Part shown: positions 47,162 to 64,000 of the stretch, in pieces
Position numbering within the stretch: position 1 is the first letter of the stretch
Layout: each line of letters begins with the position of its first letter
Source of the DNA: Branchiostoma floridae
Lineage: Eukaryota; Chordata; Leptocardii; Amphioxiformes; Branchiostomatidae
Reading direction: 5' to 3'
DNA: 64,000 bases
NCBI RefSeq assembly: GCF_000003815.2
Contig: NC_049981.1
Span: forward strand, 9,933,482 to 9,997,481
Made by a program: the position numbers and the translations under genes
Notes under the pieces: model-generated
Told to the model about the DNA's origin: nothing
Databases searched by the model: none
Seen by the model: only the letters and a program-made list of their open reading frames with translations

Positions 47162-50100
47162 TTACATTGGACATATATAAGAGTAGAACATATCTAAGTG
47201 GTTCAGGATGACGTCATGATGAGGGTGAACATTATGTTCGTGCCACTGACATAACGACATATCCCAAACGTCAATTATCGTGACGTTCAAATCCCCAAGG
47301 ATATCCCTGGCCTCTAGTAGCAGTTGATACGCGTACCAGTTACTGTTATCTCGTAGGTGGGAAAAAGTGACAAAACCACGTGTGTTACTTGAGCGTACGA
47401 AGAATTTAGTACCGGGATATTTGCTATGGTGATATACGATCGCATGCCGGATACCGTATAGTCGTGAGCGAAACGTTTCAACCGGTTCTGCACAGAAATG
47501 CGCCCATAAACCCAACACAAACACCACATTGGGACCACCAACAATGTTCATGATGTCGTCTGCGGCAAAACTGAAGACGTTCATCGGGCGTGTTGGCGGC
47601 CCGCTGACTGGAAAATGGTGGAACCTGAAGTGGATGTTTATGTTATTGGAGTGGTTGGTGGTGACGGTTGGTCCGAGGAATTTTGGGGACTCGTTTGGGT
47701 TGTCCACGGTGTTGATGGTTTTGGCGAGGTCGCTGTACCATTGGCGTAAGGTGGAGTCGCCCTGGAGGTAGATGTTTTTGTTCCGAAGACAGCGGATGGC
47801 TGCCTCCCTGTCGAACCCTCGCTGAGCCCGACAGCGGAGAGAGTACCAGGTGCCGTTGTACCAGTAGCCTTCTGATGCTGGTTCCGGAAGACGGGGGCCG
47901 CATTGGGGCAGACTCTTAGGTTCGATCCCTTTATCTAAAAAAATAGAAACAGTGGATTATTATAATAGAAACAATAGAAACAGTGGATTATTATCCATAG
48001 AAATCACTCAAAAATCAATATATTTTTGTCTCAGCCTTAGTTACAAAATATGCTACATAGAGGTCGAAGAAAGTCAAGACAACTGTGCGCGGTAAGGCTA
48101 AGGAATGATGATTTTCAAGAAAAGAAAATTTCTAGCTCTTACCGTTTTTCTGAACTATCACGCTGATGTTCGCAGAAACCTCAACCCTGTCCCTGTAATG
48201 GAAGATAAAAAAAAGTTATAAACGCACATATTCTCAAAAATTTTCGAGAACATCAAACGGTGTTTGGTAACAAAGTTATTCTTTCATTTATAAGGTCTTC
48301 ACACTGAAACCGAATAAGCAGAACCAGCCAGAATGAAGTATTTGCAAAATTCGTGCCACATTCGGGGTCATTCGGGTGGGAATTTCAAATGGACCTTATA
48401 TTCCCTTCACACGAGACGGAATGATCCCAAATGCCGTCAGAATGAAAATTTGTCTCTATTCCTGGGAATTCGTAGTGTATTCTAGTAATTCTCACTGCAT
48501 TCCAGATATTCTTTTGGCTACATTCTGGCAAGATTCGAAGTATCTTGCCGTTTCGGTTCTCAAAAACTTTCGGGCCAGCCAAAAGAACGGGCAGAAATAT
48601 CTGGAATGCAGTGAGGATTTCTAGAATACACTAGGAATTCCCAGGAATAAAAAAAGAATTTTCATTCTGACGGCATTCCGGCTCATCCTTAGTCTCGTGT
48701 GGAGGGGCCACAACCGTACCAGGATCTTCGAGCGGGGCTGGCTTTTATTTTAGGGGGGAGGGGCGCTGGTTCGTGATTTTCAACGTTGGCTAGATTTTCT
48801 TATGCCGGGGAAGGGGCATGATTTGCCGAGGAAGGGAGTTTGTCGTGGAAAGAGTTTGCTCAAGAGAAAGACTTTTTACTAGAGTAGTTTTGGAACTAAT
48901 GTTTTAGATTAGTGTTAGAATCCATGTCAATATCACCATGTGTACTTTATTACGACTTTTGTATCTGTACGCCTGTGCTTAGCCCGATAGGGCATGGATG
49001 CACAAGAAATGCAATCATCAACATTGTAGTAGCCAAATGTTCAGGGAAAAATTCCATTTATGTCACCTTTCTAGAACCTTTTTTGACACCTTGGAACCAA
49101 CGTCCTGTTAGTATTTCAAGAATAATGACATACGTATACCCCTTAAGCAACGACGCCTTCTCTTCTTCTGTGAACAGGTCATCAACTCGGAGAGACTTGT
49201 TCCTATCCTGCCTGCACTCTACCGGGGGATCGCAAGGAGCGCTTTTCGGTCTATGACAATACCACGTCACGTTGATATCGGGTCTGGAAAAATCGCAAAC
49301 GTTCCCACTGTAGTTGGCCTTCTCGATTGGGTTAAACGTGCAGCTAGTCCATTCCGTATTGTTCATCTTCTCATCAAAGAAGCCACAGGAGAAGAAACGT
49401 CTTATCTTGTGGCTTCGACTTTTCTTGAGGATGTTCACTGCTTCGCTGGAGTGTATCAGTCTTACTGCGGCTGTCACCAAGCCTGGCCAACCCAACACAA
49501 AGCGGGCGATGTACGTTCCGTTCCCGTAGTCTACGATTCGTCCAGCGGTGCTAGCATTCACGGGGGACCTACTGGAAAGCATGGTGGTGAAAAAGTCTCC
49601 GCCAATAGTTTTCGGACGAGAAGCTGCATCTCTTGCAATTATCCTAACTAACAGTTCGTCGCCTACCTTGTAGATTTGTTTACGGTTAAAAATGTGCGCG
49701 CCAGTTTTCTCTGAGGAAGTACCTGTTGGGAGGGCACTGGTGGCAGCGTTGTTGTTACCTGAATCTTTGCTCTCCCGTCCATCTTTCTGTGGAGGGTTCT
49801 GATTGGCTAACACTTTCTGTTCGTTGGATTTGAGCGCGTTTTCTTGCCCTTCATTCTTGTTTGGAGTGTTCTTATTGGGTAGCACTTTGTCGTTTTCTTT
49901 AGAGATGATTGGTCGGACATTTGCACTGGAGGCAGTGTTGTTATTTGAGTTCTTTCCCTGCCTCTCGTCCTTGTTTGCGGTGTTCTGATTGGGTAAAGCT
50001 TTGTCTTTTTCTTGGGAGATTATTGGTTTCTCATTTGCACTCGAGACCGAGTTGTCATCTTTATTCTTTCCTTGCCCTCCATCCTTGTTAGCAGTGTTCT

Positions 50101-51077
50101 GATTGGGTAATACTGTGTCCTTTTCTTGTCCCACGTCAATGCGTGGAGGGTTCTGATTGGGTAACACTGTGTCTTCGGCAAAGATTGGTTTGTCATCTGC
50201 ACTGTAGGCGGTATTTCCCTCTATACTAATGTCTTGTCGTCCATCTTTGCTCGGAGGGAGCTCATTCCCTAACATTTTGTCCATTTCTTTGGGGATGGAT
50301 GTTTCGCCACCTCCGCTAGAGATGACATTGTCATCTTTATTCGCGACTTGTCGTCCTCCTGTGCTTGATCCGATCTGATTGGGTAACATTCTGTTCATAT
50401 TACCGTCAAATATTGTGGGTTTCTGTGAAAGAAAAAATGGCAGTTTGTCAGTAATAGACCAATACAATACATTTAAGTGAGACTTGTCTTTGCTTATATG
50501 GATGACATCCTCTTGGAACGCCAAAATTGATGCGCGCGTGGATGTCAACCATATGAACAATATAGAAAACAGTTAATCAGTTTACTTTTCTTTCATTCTT
50601 ATTCTTTAGCCAGAGCACTTCAGTGACATTAGGACATTCTACTTTACTAGGTTCTGGAAATACAATACATGATATTGTACATGACATTGTATATTTTATA
50701 AAGGGGTATAGTTAAAAACAATGAGTAACAGAATGAACAGATGATGCTAGCATGAAAGTTCATTTAAGTATCAAAAATACATTATGACCGGGACGGGGGG
50801 CGATACAGACTTTTGGCAACATTTGACCCATTTCTGACGTCACACGGGGAGAAAGTCGCACGCCCACAGCGATTGGGTCAGACAGCCGAAAAAAAAACTG
50901 ATTGAGTCGAATATTCCATCGAGTCCAATTTCTGAGTTGTATACCAGTTAATCTTCTCAAAACACAAACAAACGATGGTGTAAAGATTGGTAAAATACTT
51001 ACACTTTTTATCAACAGCACCGCAAGTAGCAGTAATATGATCCCCAACCCTCTCACAAGAATAGTCTTAGCCCCCAT
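47162..51077 (-). CDS. NXPE family protein B with long repeat stalk (726 aa)
   Basis: Exons: 51003-51077, 49140-50422, 48143-48192, 47162-47934; phases 0, 2, 1 as in NXPE A, and the first coding exon is again exactly 75 nt. Total 2181 nt with stop. A signal anchor (GIILLLLAVLLIK) is followed by a hydrophilic stalk of about 260 residues built from degenerate repeats of about 38 residues (LPNQN, NKDxxQGKN, SSAN, PIIS). The neurexophilin-like domain follows (about 290-450, YKVGDELLVRIIARD, NGTYIARFVLGWPG), then the PC-esterase domain (470-726) with GDSTLRQ at 528-534. A likely C-terminal catalytic His is in NVHPHHD. Tandem paralogue of NXPE A; the stalk is far longer than is usual for the family. 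Confidence 0.88.
48408..48701. mobile_element. Foldback MITE, about 294 bp
   Basis: The left arm begins CACACGAGACGGAATGA; the right arm ends with the complement (TAGTCTCGTGTG). The arms run about 120 bp each, through ATGCCGTCAGAATGAAAAT, CCTGGGAATTC and CTGCATTCCAGATATTC, with a 50-bp spacer. No ORF. It lies in the intron between exons 2 and 3 of NXPE B. Confidence 0.75.
48765..48870 (+). repeat. Shared repeat in both NXPE genes, copy B
   Basis: GTGATTTTCAACGTTGGCTAG and TTGCCGAGGAAGGGAGTTTG match 44350-44480. Intronic in NXPE B. Confidence 0.5.
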
Positions 51078-51581
51078 TGTTGGAAGTGTGTTCCTGAAAA
51101 AAAGTAACGATACATGTATATGTATATCAATGGGGTTTGCTAAGATGATATATATGACATTGTGTAGGGGATACATTTACATCAGCGTGTAGGTTTTGAG
51201 TCAAAAGTAGCGTTAACATGTAACTTTAAAAAAAAAAATTATAATAGGAGTAGGTGTGTGATTGCTCGGGCCGCCATCTTAGATATATTACCCACAATTA
51301 ATGTCGCTACGCATGCATACTTCGAATGAATGGTGACCGATGGGATAGATACAACATGTATATCGTATAACTACTAGTATACTAGTGTTCATATTCATAA
51401 ACTGGTACTTCTAACAACATTGCTCGCGATGACTCACCAACCATGGTCGGCGCTGGGTTGGGAGAAGTCTTGATTTAGAATACATTCTAGCTCTAGTGTA
51501 CTCTTGATTGCTTCTGTTTATGACATTTCCAACATTGATTCTTCAAAAGATATACTCGGCAGGCACAGACTACTTAGAATT

Positions 51582-51721
51582 ATCTCCAAGCAGATGCTAC
51601 GGTAGCATAAGATAGTATCAAAAGATGGCAACAGAGTGTGCATTGGATGCCCAAGGCCTAGGTCGGCTTTTTTGCCATCTTTTGATACTATCTTATGCTG
51701 CCGTAGGATCTGCTTGGAGAT
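51582..51721. mobile_element. MITE family CTCCAAGCAGAT, copy 1
   Basis: The 140-bp element is almost entirely inverted repeat: ATCTCCAAGCAGATGCTACGG through ATAAGATAGTATCAAAAGATG, and the complement at the right end. Target duplication unclear. A second, diverged copy is at 54717-54859. Confidence 0.8.
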
Positions 51722-53191
51722 TATATTTTAAAGACTATTAGGCTGGTAAACTCACCGACCAGGTCCCGACCACAAATTACCTACATTGGCTTCAGGAAGA
51801 CGAATTTGACTTCAAATTCGCAGTCAACAAATATGCCTGACAGAAATCGTCAAGTAGACCCGTAGAACTGTAACATACGTGTATTTGAAACATTTGTTTC
51901 TAAACGTACGATATGATACAAAATGTAATTTTCAACATAATGATTCAGACAATGATTGTATTTTCTCCCATTTCCCTTGACTAGGCCTTGATGATAACTG
52001 CTCGCTGGTTGAACAAACTTGGCTGTACAATTGTACGTGTTCGAGCCAAATCAACCAATGGATAAACCATTAACACGACCAAACCCCCCCATTCCAAACA
52101 CATATCCAGCACAGCACAGATAAACAAATGTAACGCAACTATCAACATTATCTGCGTGCCACTCGTAGTCACTTTTTCACACCATCTTTCGGTCCGAAAT
52201 TGCTCAAAATCCTTACCGTTTCTTGTGCCTTTGGAGCCGTATATCTCTCAGGGTCTGCCGGGAGTTTTCAGAAAGATCGACTTCGATCTCATCGAGTGAG
52301 AATTTTACGGTTGAACACACGCTAGGCTGGGCATGTATCCCCTATGGTGGATCTCTGGAGTGAACGTAACTAGAAAAACTTGTTATGGTAATGAGCTGCC
52401 ATTCGTCTGATGCGTTGTCTGATAGTGCAGGTCTAGAGTTCTTTTGGAGAGACCATACTAATTTGATTGTATGGATAACATCCACTGGGCACTACAACAT
52501 TGGAGCGAGCGCACGGAAAGATAAATGTTTGGTAAAAAAGTTCCTTCATTATGAAAGACATTCATTATGAAATCTAAGTAGTCAGGAAGCTTTCGCAAAT
52601 GACAGAATATACAGAGCATGCTATGGACGAAGTCCTTTGACTTTATTCTTTTCACAATTTCATCAAAGACTTTGGTAAGTTTTCAATACGTTTTGCGATA
52701 GGAAAAGTATAATGTGTGACATCAGTATCCGCTTTCCGACATTTTTGGCAATTGATGGCATATATATTTGAGGTTCTATGTACGATTTGTACATAGAAAC
52801 GGACAAAGGGTGATGAGCGCGGATAAAATATAATCATAAGTCAGAATGGCCATCTTAATAGACAGATAAAGTTATAGACGGGTTAACAGGTTTTATATAT
52901 GTTTAACCATTGTGTTGAAATTGTATCAAATTCCGTATCAAACTTTAAGCATTTCTTACGCCAGCTTTATACGAAGGCTCCTTGCCAACATCAACATCTA
53001 CGTAGTTGGGTATTTTTTTTGTTGAATTATTGTATAGTTTTTTTTCTTCAATGGATATAATCAACGAGCATCCATTTTCATTCGTTACAAGTTTTCGACC
53101 ATAATGCTTGGTTTTGGAGGAGGGGCCCCTTGGGGGCAAACCGGCATTAAGTCTATATTAACAATTCATTTCTACCAACAATTACATAAAG

Positions 53192-53343
53192 GTATTCCTT
53201 CCTTCCTTCCTTCCTTTCATTCACTCATTCACTCATCAATCCATTCATCCATCCATCCATTCATTCATCCATTCACTCACTCACAAATTCATCCATTCAT
53301 TCATTCACTCACTCGCTCACTCAAAAATTCATTCATTCATTCA
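53192..53343. repeat. (CATTC)n/(CTTC)n simple repeat
   Basis: Degenerate CATT/CATC/CACT repeat of about 150 bp. Confidence 0.9.
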
Positions 53344-54024
53344 TTTAATATGAACTTAAATCTGGTAGAAAAAATTAAAAAGCCATGCTGCAAGATTATG
53401 AATACGTTCAACGCCTTTAATGATATCACATAAATCAACGTAATACCCGTTCATAGATTGCACCTCTACTTTTCCGCCACAAAATCATTCAGTTATTCTA
53501 ATTTTCCATGTTGATATGAGAAAGGATCCTAACAATTCTTCAGTGTGAAGTCAATTACAATGAGATTTTACCCAAAGGGCAAGAATCATATACTACATGC
53601 ATAGTATGGTTGATATACAACCTTATACACAACACTGGTTTCCAAACGGGTGGATACTGCAATGGACTGTTCTCAATCTAATGACTAATGTATAAAATCC
53701 GATTTTCTTTAGATATCATAGAAGTATGTTCATCAAATAGATAATTGAACACCAATTGATAAATGATTATATGTAGATCACTACAGTGAATTCAAGTACA
53801 TGTAGATACAAGCATGTTCACATATTGAGCCTGGCCAGATACATCAAAACAACACGTATGGAAATTGTTATGTCAACCGAACAGCGTATGGTCAAGACAA
53901 GAGCTGTTAACAAGTCAGGGGCCTTCTGTTTTGAAACAAAACGTTGTGTTGAGGAAACACTTGGTTGTGTACAAAGAATTGTGTTGTTTGATGCTTGGAA
54001 CAGCAGTAGAAGACGGGTTCTGCT

Positions 54025-59348
<5,324 letters not shown>

Positions 59349-60104
59349 TTAATTCCTAGAATAAAAAAGAAATACATGTTTTACGTTCAAAATGATATTG
59401 GATAAGGATAAGGATAAAGAAGTATCCATTGTACATTAATATATTGACGTCGTTATATGTCAATATGACCTAAAATAAGTCCCAAATGTGGTGAACAATT
59501 TTGCAATTCAAAGATAAGAATCAACAATTTCTGAGACTTTGTCTTGTTCTCCGTCTTGATTTTCTGAGAATAATAAGAATTTATGAGAAATTAAGCCTTA
59601 AATTTTGCACGTATGTTTATCACAATACTGTAAAAGGGAAAATATTCGCCGGTTTCCAGTTTTGTGGTAAGTGAGAAAATGGTTTGAAAACTACCATACA
59701 GGGTTTTACTGTAAAAGAGGAAATGTTCGAGGTAGCTTTAAGTTTGAAGAACGCGAAAAACGAAAACATAACTCTACCGCGAATATTTCCTCTTTTACGG
59801 TATTTTAGGACGAACCTCACTAAATATACATTGTCTTTGAACCGATTTAGATCTCAACTTTGTTTAAGAATATTTTGGGCTAAAATTGTCTTCACTAAAT
59901 TCTATATTCACTTACAGCTTTGCCAGATTGTCTAAGCTTCGTGGTGTTTATCTTGCTTAACAAAGTTAAAGTTTTTTTACGAGAGGGAAGGATCGACGTT
60001 GCTTTGTTCACGCAATTTGGCCCATGATGACTATGTACTGTACTGTACAATACTTCAATCAACTATCTGTCAATTGGAAATGCACTATATGTGACTTTCT
60101 TTTC

Positions 60105-60255
60105 TCCCCCGAGTGTACAAAATGGATACCTGACTTCTTTTGGGGAAGTAAACGGCAGTTGAAGTAGAGAGATGGGCCCCACCTTCCAATACAGTGCACT
60201 TGACACAGTGGATAACAACTTACTGTTCCCAAGCCTTCAAAATGGCTACAGGACT
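60105..60255 (+). mobile_element. tRNA-derived SINE family 1, body fragment
   Basis: AATGGATACCTGACTTCTTTTG, AACGGCAGTTGAAGTAG, CCCACCTTCCAATACAG and GACACAGTGGATAACAAC in family order. It is in the 5' intron of the GDP-fucose synthase gene. Confidence 0.65.
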
Positions 60256-60705
60256 ACCTTTGTCTTTGCCTACCTTTGCTGAAGAATCTACTATACAAAA
60301 GATTGACCTTTCAAAAAATTGCTAAGCGATGGATATAGAGCTGACCGGTACAACCACTTTAGCTTATGGACCAACACACTAGCTTCCTTGCCACGTACAC
60401 AAAACATGCTTAACTATTAGTATACTTGGTAGATATCTAAACGCATTGATTGATTTGTCCATCGTTCAGCTTGAATAGTTTTCTACTATCTTTTACTGAC
60501 TTTGTTTGACTTTGTTGATACAGACAATTTAGTCTCAAAGTGCGTAAGTGTTCATACCAGTCTACTAGTATGTCTTAGTCCTTATTTGCATGTAACGATA
60601 GATTTTAAAGTGTTTCTGTAAATTTCATTCCATACGCCAAGTACACAATCTATATCATGGTAACAATACAAGTAATGTAGTTCAATGGAGAACTTCAAAC
60701 ACTTA

Positions 60706-60850
60706 CCGACGAGTTTCTTGTCACAACCTGCAAACGTGCACTGACACCAGTGAATGACCCTTTACTGCATGGGCTGGGATCTAGATCAAGCTAGCCTAAG
60801 GCTGGAATCTCTCACATGATTGGTCCTGCGTAATTACACCAATTACGTCA
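60706..60850 (-). promoter_or_regulatory. Non-coding first exon donor and promoter of GFUS
   Basis: CGTCG|GTAAGTG on the minus strand at 60705/60706 ends a likely leader exon. CCAAT in the proper orientation (GGACCAATCATG on minus, about 60815-60826) and ACCAATTACGTCACC nearby (plus, about 60838) suggest the promoter. The transcription start is not determinable. Confidence 0.45.
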
Positions 60851-61139
60851 CCATTTGATTGACACATTGCCACTCCCTTCACTGTAGATTTGTGTTTTTT
60901 TTTTCATGGAGTAGTCTACATTTACTTTGATCAACAAGCAAGACAACCTTGCAGTACATGGCCATTGTTAAAATGTGTTCTTTTCATCTTATAATTCCAT
61001 GTAGTCTTCCAATTGGACTGAAATCTCTCGTCGGATAAATCCAACTTAATGGCAATAATTACTTTGTCATTTAATTGGCACAGTGTCCAGGTAACCACTG
61101 TTTTTTGGTCAACAATATTTCAAAACCCTATGCATAGAT

Positions 61140-61300
61140 TGTAATGATCTTTGGTATGTTTTATGTGTTACCAAGACAAAGGTCGAGTCAATTTTGCCCC
61201 CCTCCCCCGTGTGTGACCTTGGTACTACAGTAGACCTTTTGTATATGTTGTCCTGAACATGTTATGGCCTTGACTTTTTGGTGAAGGTTTGGCCCCCCAG
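61140..61300 (+). repeat. Dispersed repeat family D, copy 7
   Basis: AATGATCTTTGGTATG, GTGTGACCTTGGTACTACAG, TTGTCCTGAACATGTTATGGCC in family order. Confidence 0.6.
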
Positions 61301-61689
61301 CATGGTTAATCTCTATACAACTCATTGCAAAAATGAGACATTACTTTGTTTAACTGAAATATACTGATGTTAACATAATGGTGATGCACAATGTGACGAG
61401 TATAATAATGTTGTATCTACTGTTATTCATGAATTAGATAAGTTCTATAGAGTTGTTACGTACTTGATATTTATACGTCATGCATGTACACTTTGCCATA
61501 CATTGTACCTGTTACAACTGTCGTGAATACATCTTGATATATAAAACCTAAACAACTAAGAACGGACTTGTGTATGTATACATGTATACAGACTGTAGAA
61601 AATCCCCCAAGCCCTTTCAGTGGATATGCATTCTGTTTTTATTCCTGCCATGATGATTAAATATAAGATTAAATTGTAGAAAGACAACT

Positions 61690-62310
61690 TAAAGGTAGTT
61701 ATCACCTGTTCTGTTTCTTTTTCCATTGTTTCAAAGGTAAATTCTGACACGGTTTGATGTATTTTGTCTGTTCTATTCACAATGTGTTGTCTAATGTTGA
61801 TTATATTAGGCTCAAATTCTGGGAAAGACAGTGTTTAGATGTAGTCTTGCTTCCCTTCCATTGTGTCAATGGTAGACTCTTACAAACAATATATATTTGA
61901 TGCATTTCGTCTGTTCCATTCACACTTGGTTATCTTATCGCAATTATGTAGGCGCAAAATTGTAGGAAAGACAATGTGTAAATGTAGCCTTGGTTCCCTT
62001 CCATTGTATCAATGGTAGACTCTGAAAAAAAACTGTTCATACATTTTGTCTGTTTCATTCACAACTTGTTGTCTGGTGGCGATGAATTATATAAGACCCA
62101 AAGACAGTGGGTAAATGTGTTTATCGCCCGTTTTGTTTCCCTTGCCATTGAATCAATAGGGAATCTTGATAAACAATATTAGATGCAGTTTGTCTGTTCC
62201 CGTCACAGTGTGTTGTCTAAAGATGACTGAAGCCAAAAATGTTGGGAATCCATGGCCTTTTTTGTTTCCCTGTCAACGGTAATTTCTGATAAACAATGAA
62301 CAGTGTCTGA
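61690..62310. repeat. Degenerate tandem repeat, unit about 115-155 bp
   Basis: Four to five units share CTGTTTCxTTxxCCATTG, an AATGGTAGACTCT(T/G) block, CAATAT/GATGCA and TTTTGTCTGTTCCATTCACA. Spacing is irregular. No coding potential. Confidence 0.55.
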
Positions 62311-62662
62311 CGCAGTCTGCTCCATTCAAGACTACACTCTTTAAGTCCCTGTCAAAGACTACAATTTAAACCGTGATTTCTGTATGCCGATTTTAGAAGA
62401 AACCCAGAAAACGTTCAAAGTCCATACGAATTTTGTAGCCATTGACAACCATTGTTTCAAAATTCAAAAACATCATACGTATGTTATATTGTGTAGCATT
62501 CAACGTAAGACTAAAGTGTTTTGTCTATATGTGCCCTTTCTAAGACCGCACATACACGTGTCTTGTAAGTCAAAATCCTCAGTGTATATTTACTATCTAT
62601 TACATCATCTATCAAAATAATGGATTCTTGAAACATGAATCATTTTGAGTGTGTAGATAATC

Positions 62663-62668
62663 TTTATT
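62663..62668 (-). promoter_or_regulatory. Poly(A) signal AATAAA, second GDP-fucose synthase copy
   Basis: GTCAATAAAGAT on the minus strand, about 490 bp after the stop at 63154; plausible 3' end of that transcript. Confidence 0.45.
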
Positions 62669-63153
62669 GACAAAATCAGTTTCTCCATAGAAGAAGATAA
62701 GATGATAATCCCATGTCCATAATAGGCATTCCTTCCTGCTACAAAACAACAGTAAATCACAAAGATTTACTACTACTTAAAACTTCCAAGACATTTAGTA
62801 TGCATTGCTTACTTTTAATTTGCAATTCCACATCTGGAATCTACGCAGTGTGCAAACTTTTTTACTTCATATTTCAAAATTAACCTTCGGAAATCTTATC
62901 ATGTACCTTGAACATACCTTACAGACCCACTCTCGTTCACAAATCTATGAGCATGAATATGAATACTCGTTTTCAAACAAATTTCAGAGGACAGCATGCC
63001 AAAATAAACACAATATGTTCTACATCAAATGTTTCCCAGGTATAGGAGTTAATATAGTCTGTATCAGACTCTGTGCGTTGCTGGAAAAAAGTTACATTTT
63101 CAACAGCCTATAGAAGTCTGATAGAGACTAGCGATGGTTGGGGACTTGATGAT

Positions 63154-64000
<847 letters not shown>

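Larger units (their letters stand above)
51094..54020. other. Intergenic between NXPE B and GDP-fucose synthase
   Basis: Contains a MITE (51582-51721) and a (CATTC)n tract (53192-53343), otherwise nothing recognised. The part near 51094-51300 should hold the NXPE B promoter and first exon; I cannot fix their edges. Confidence 0.5.
60860..62650. other. Intergenic between the two GDP-fucose synthase copies
   Basis: Family D repeat at 61140-61300. From about 61690 to 62310 a loose repeat recurs every 115-155 bp, around TTTCCTTCCATTGT and CTGTTCCATTCACA phrases, without a long ORF. No exon is recognised. Confidence 0.5.

Overview
The window reads as a eukaryotic, intron-rich chromosome segment from an invertebrate chordate. 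Five multi-exon genes with good GT-AG splice sites, all on the minus strand, can be rebuilt by hand. A tandem copy of the last gene is cut by the right edge, and a weak small-gene candidate lies at 18.6-23.5 kb. Gene content, compact introns and dense small DNA transposons and tRNA-derived SINEs fit amphioxus (Branchiostoma). That assignment is an inference; no database was searched. A 100-N assembly gap lies at 30731-30830.

Layout: (1) 1-4.4 kb is repeat: two satellite arrays, one holding a textbook TTAA-flanked piggyBac-like MITE, an array of inverted ATGCAAAT octamers, and pieces of a LINE 3' end. (2) 5155-14740 is a complete 15-exon gene for a 649-residue secreted/type I membrane protein with two LolA-like modules. 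(3) 14.8-29.7 kb is mostly non-coding, with a possible small spliced gene, a SINE, a cluster of TAATCC homeodomain-type sites and a CAGGTG minisatellite. (4) 29716-37028 is an atypical extended SDR (NAD-dependent epimerase family) gene interrupted by the assembly gap. (5) 39539-44745 and 47162-51077 are two tandem NXPE-family genes with the same four-exon plan; the second has a greatly expanded repeat stalk. (6) 54025-59342 is a complete 10-exon GDP-L-fucose synthase gene (GFUS) in which the catalytic YxxxK tyrosine reads as phenylalanine. (7) 63154-63559 holds the last two coding exons of a second GDP-L-fucose synthase copy that continues beyond the window.

Functionally, the right half groups a nucleotide-sugar-type SDR, two NXPE PC-esterase/acyltransferase-fold proteins and GDP-fucose synthesis. 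This is suggestive of glycan metabolism, but adjacency in an animal genome is weak evidence of cooperation.

The most unusual signals are: a 58-bp hairpin present twice with a near-identical 40-bp core but compensated differences in its arms; the Tyr-to-Phe change in GDP-L-fucose synthase; a 300-bp foldback just inside an intron; and a 51-bp minisatellite that has copied a splice acceptor five times.
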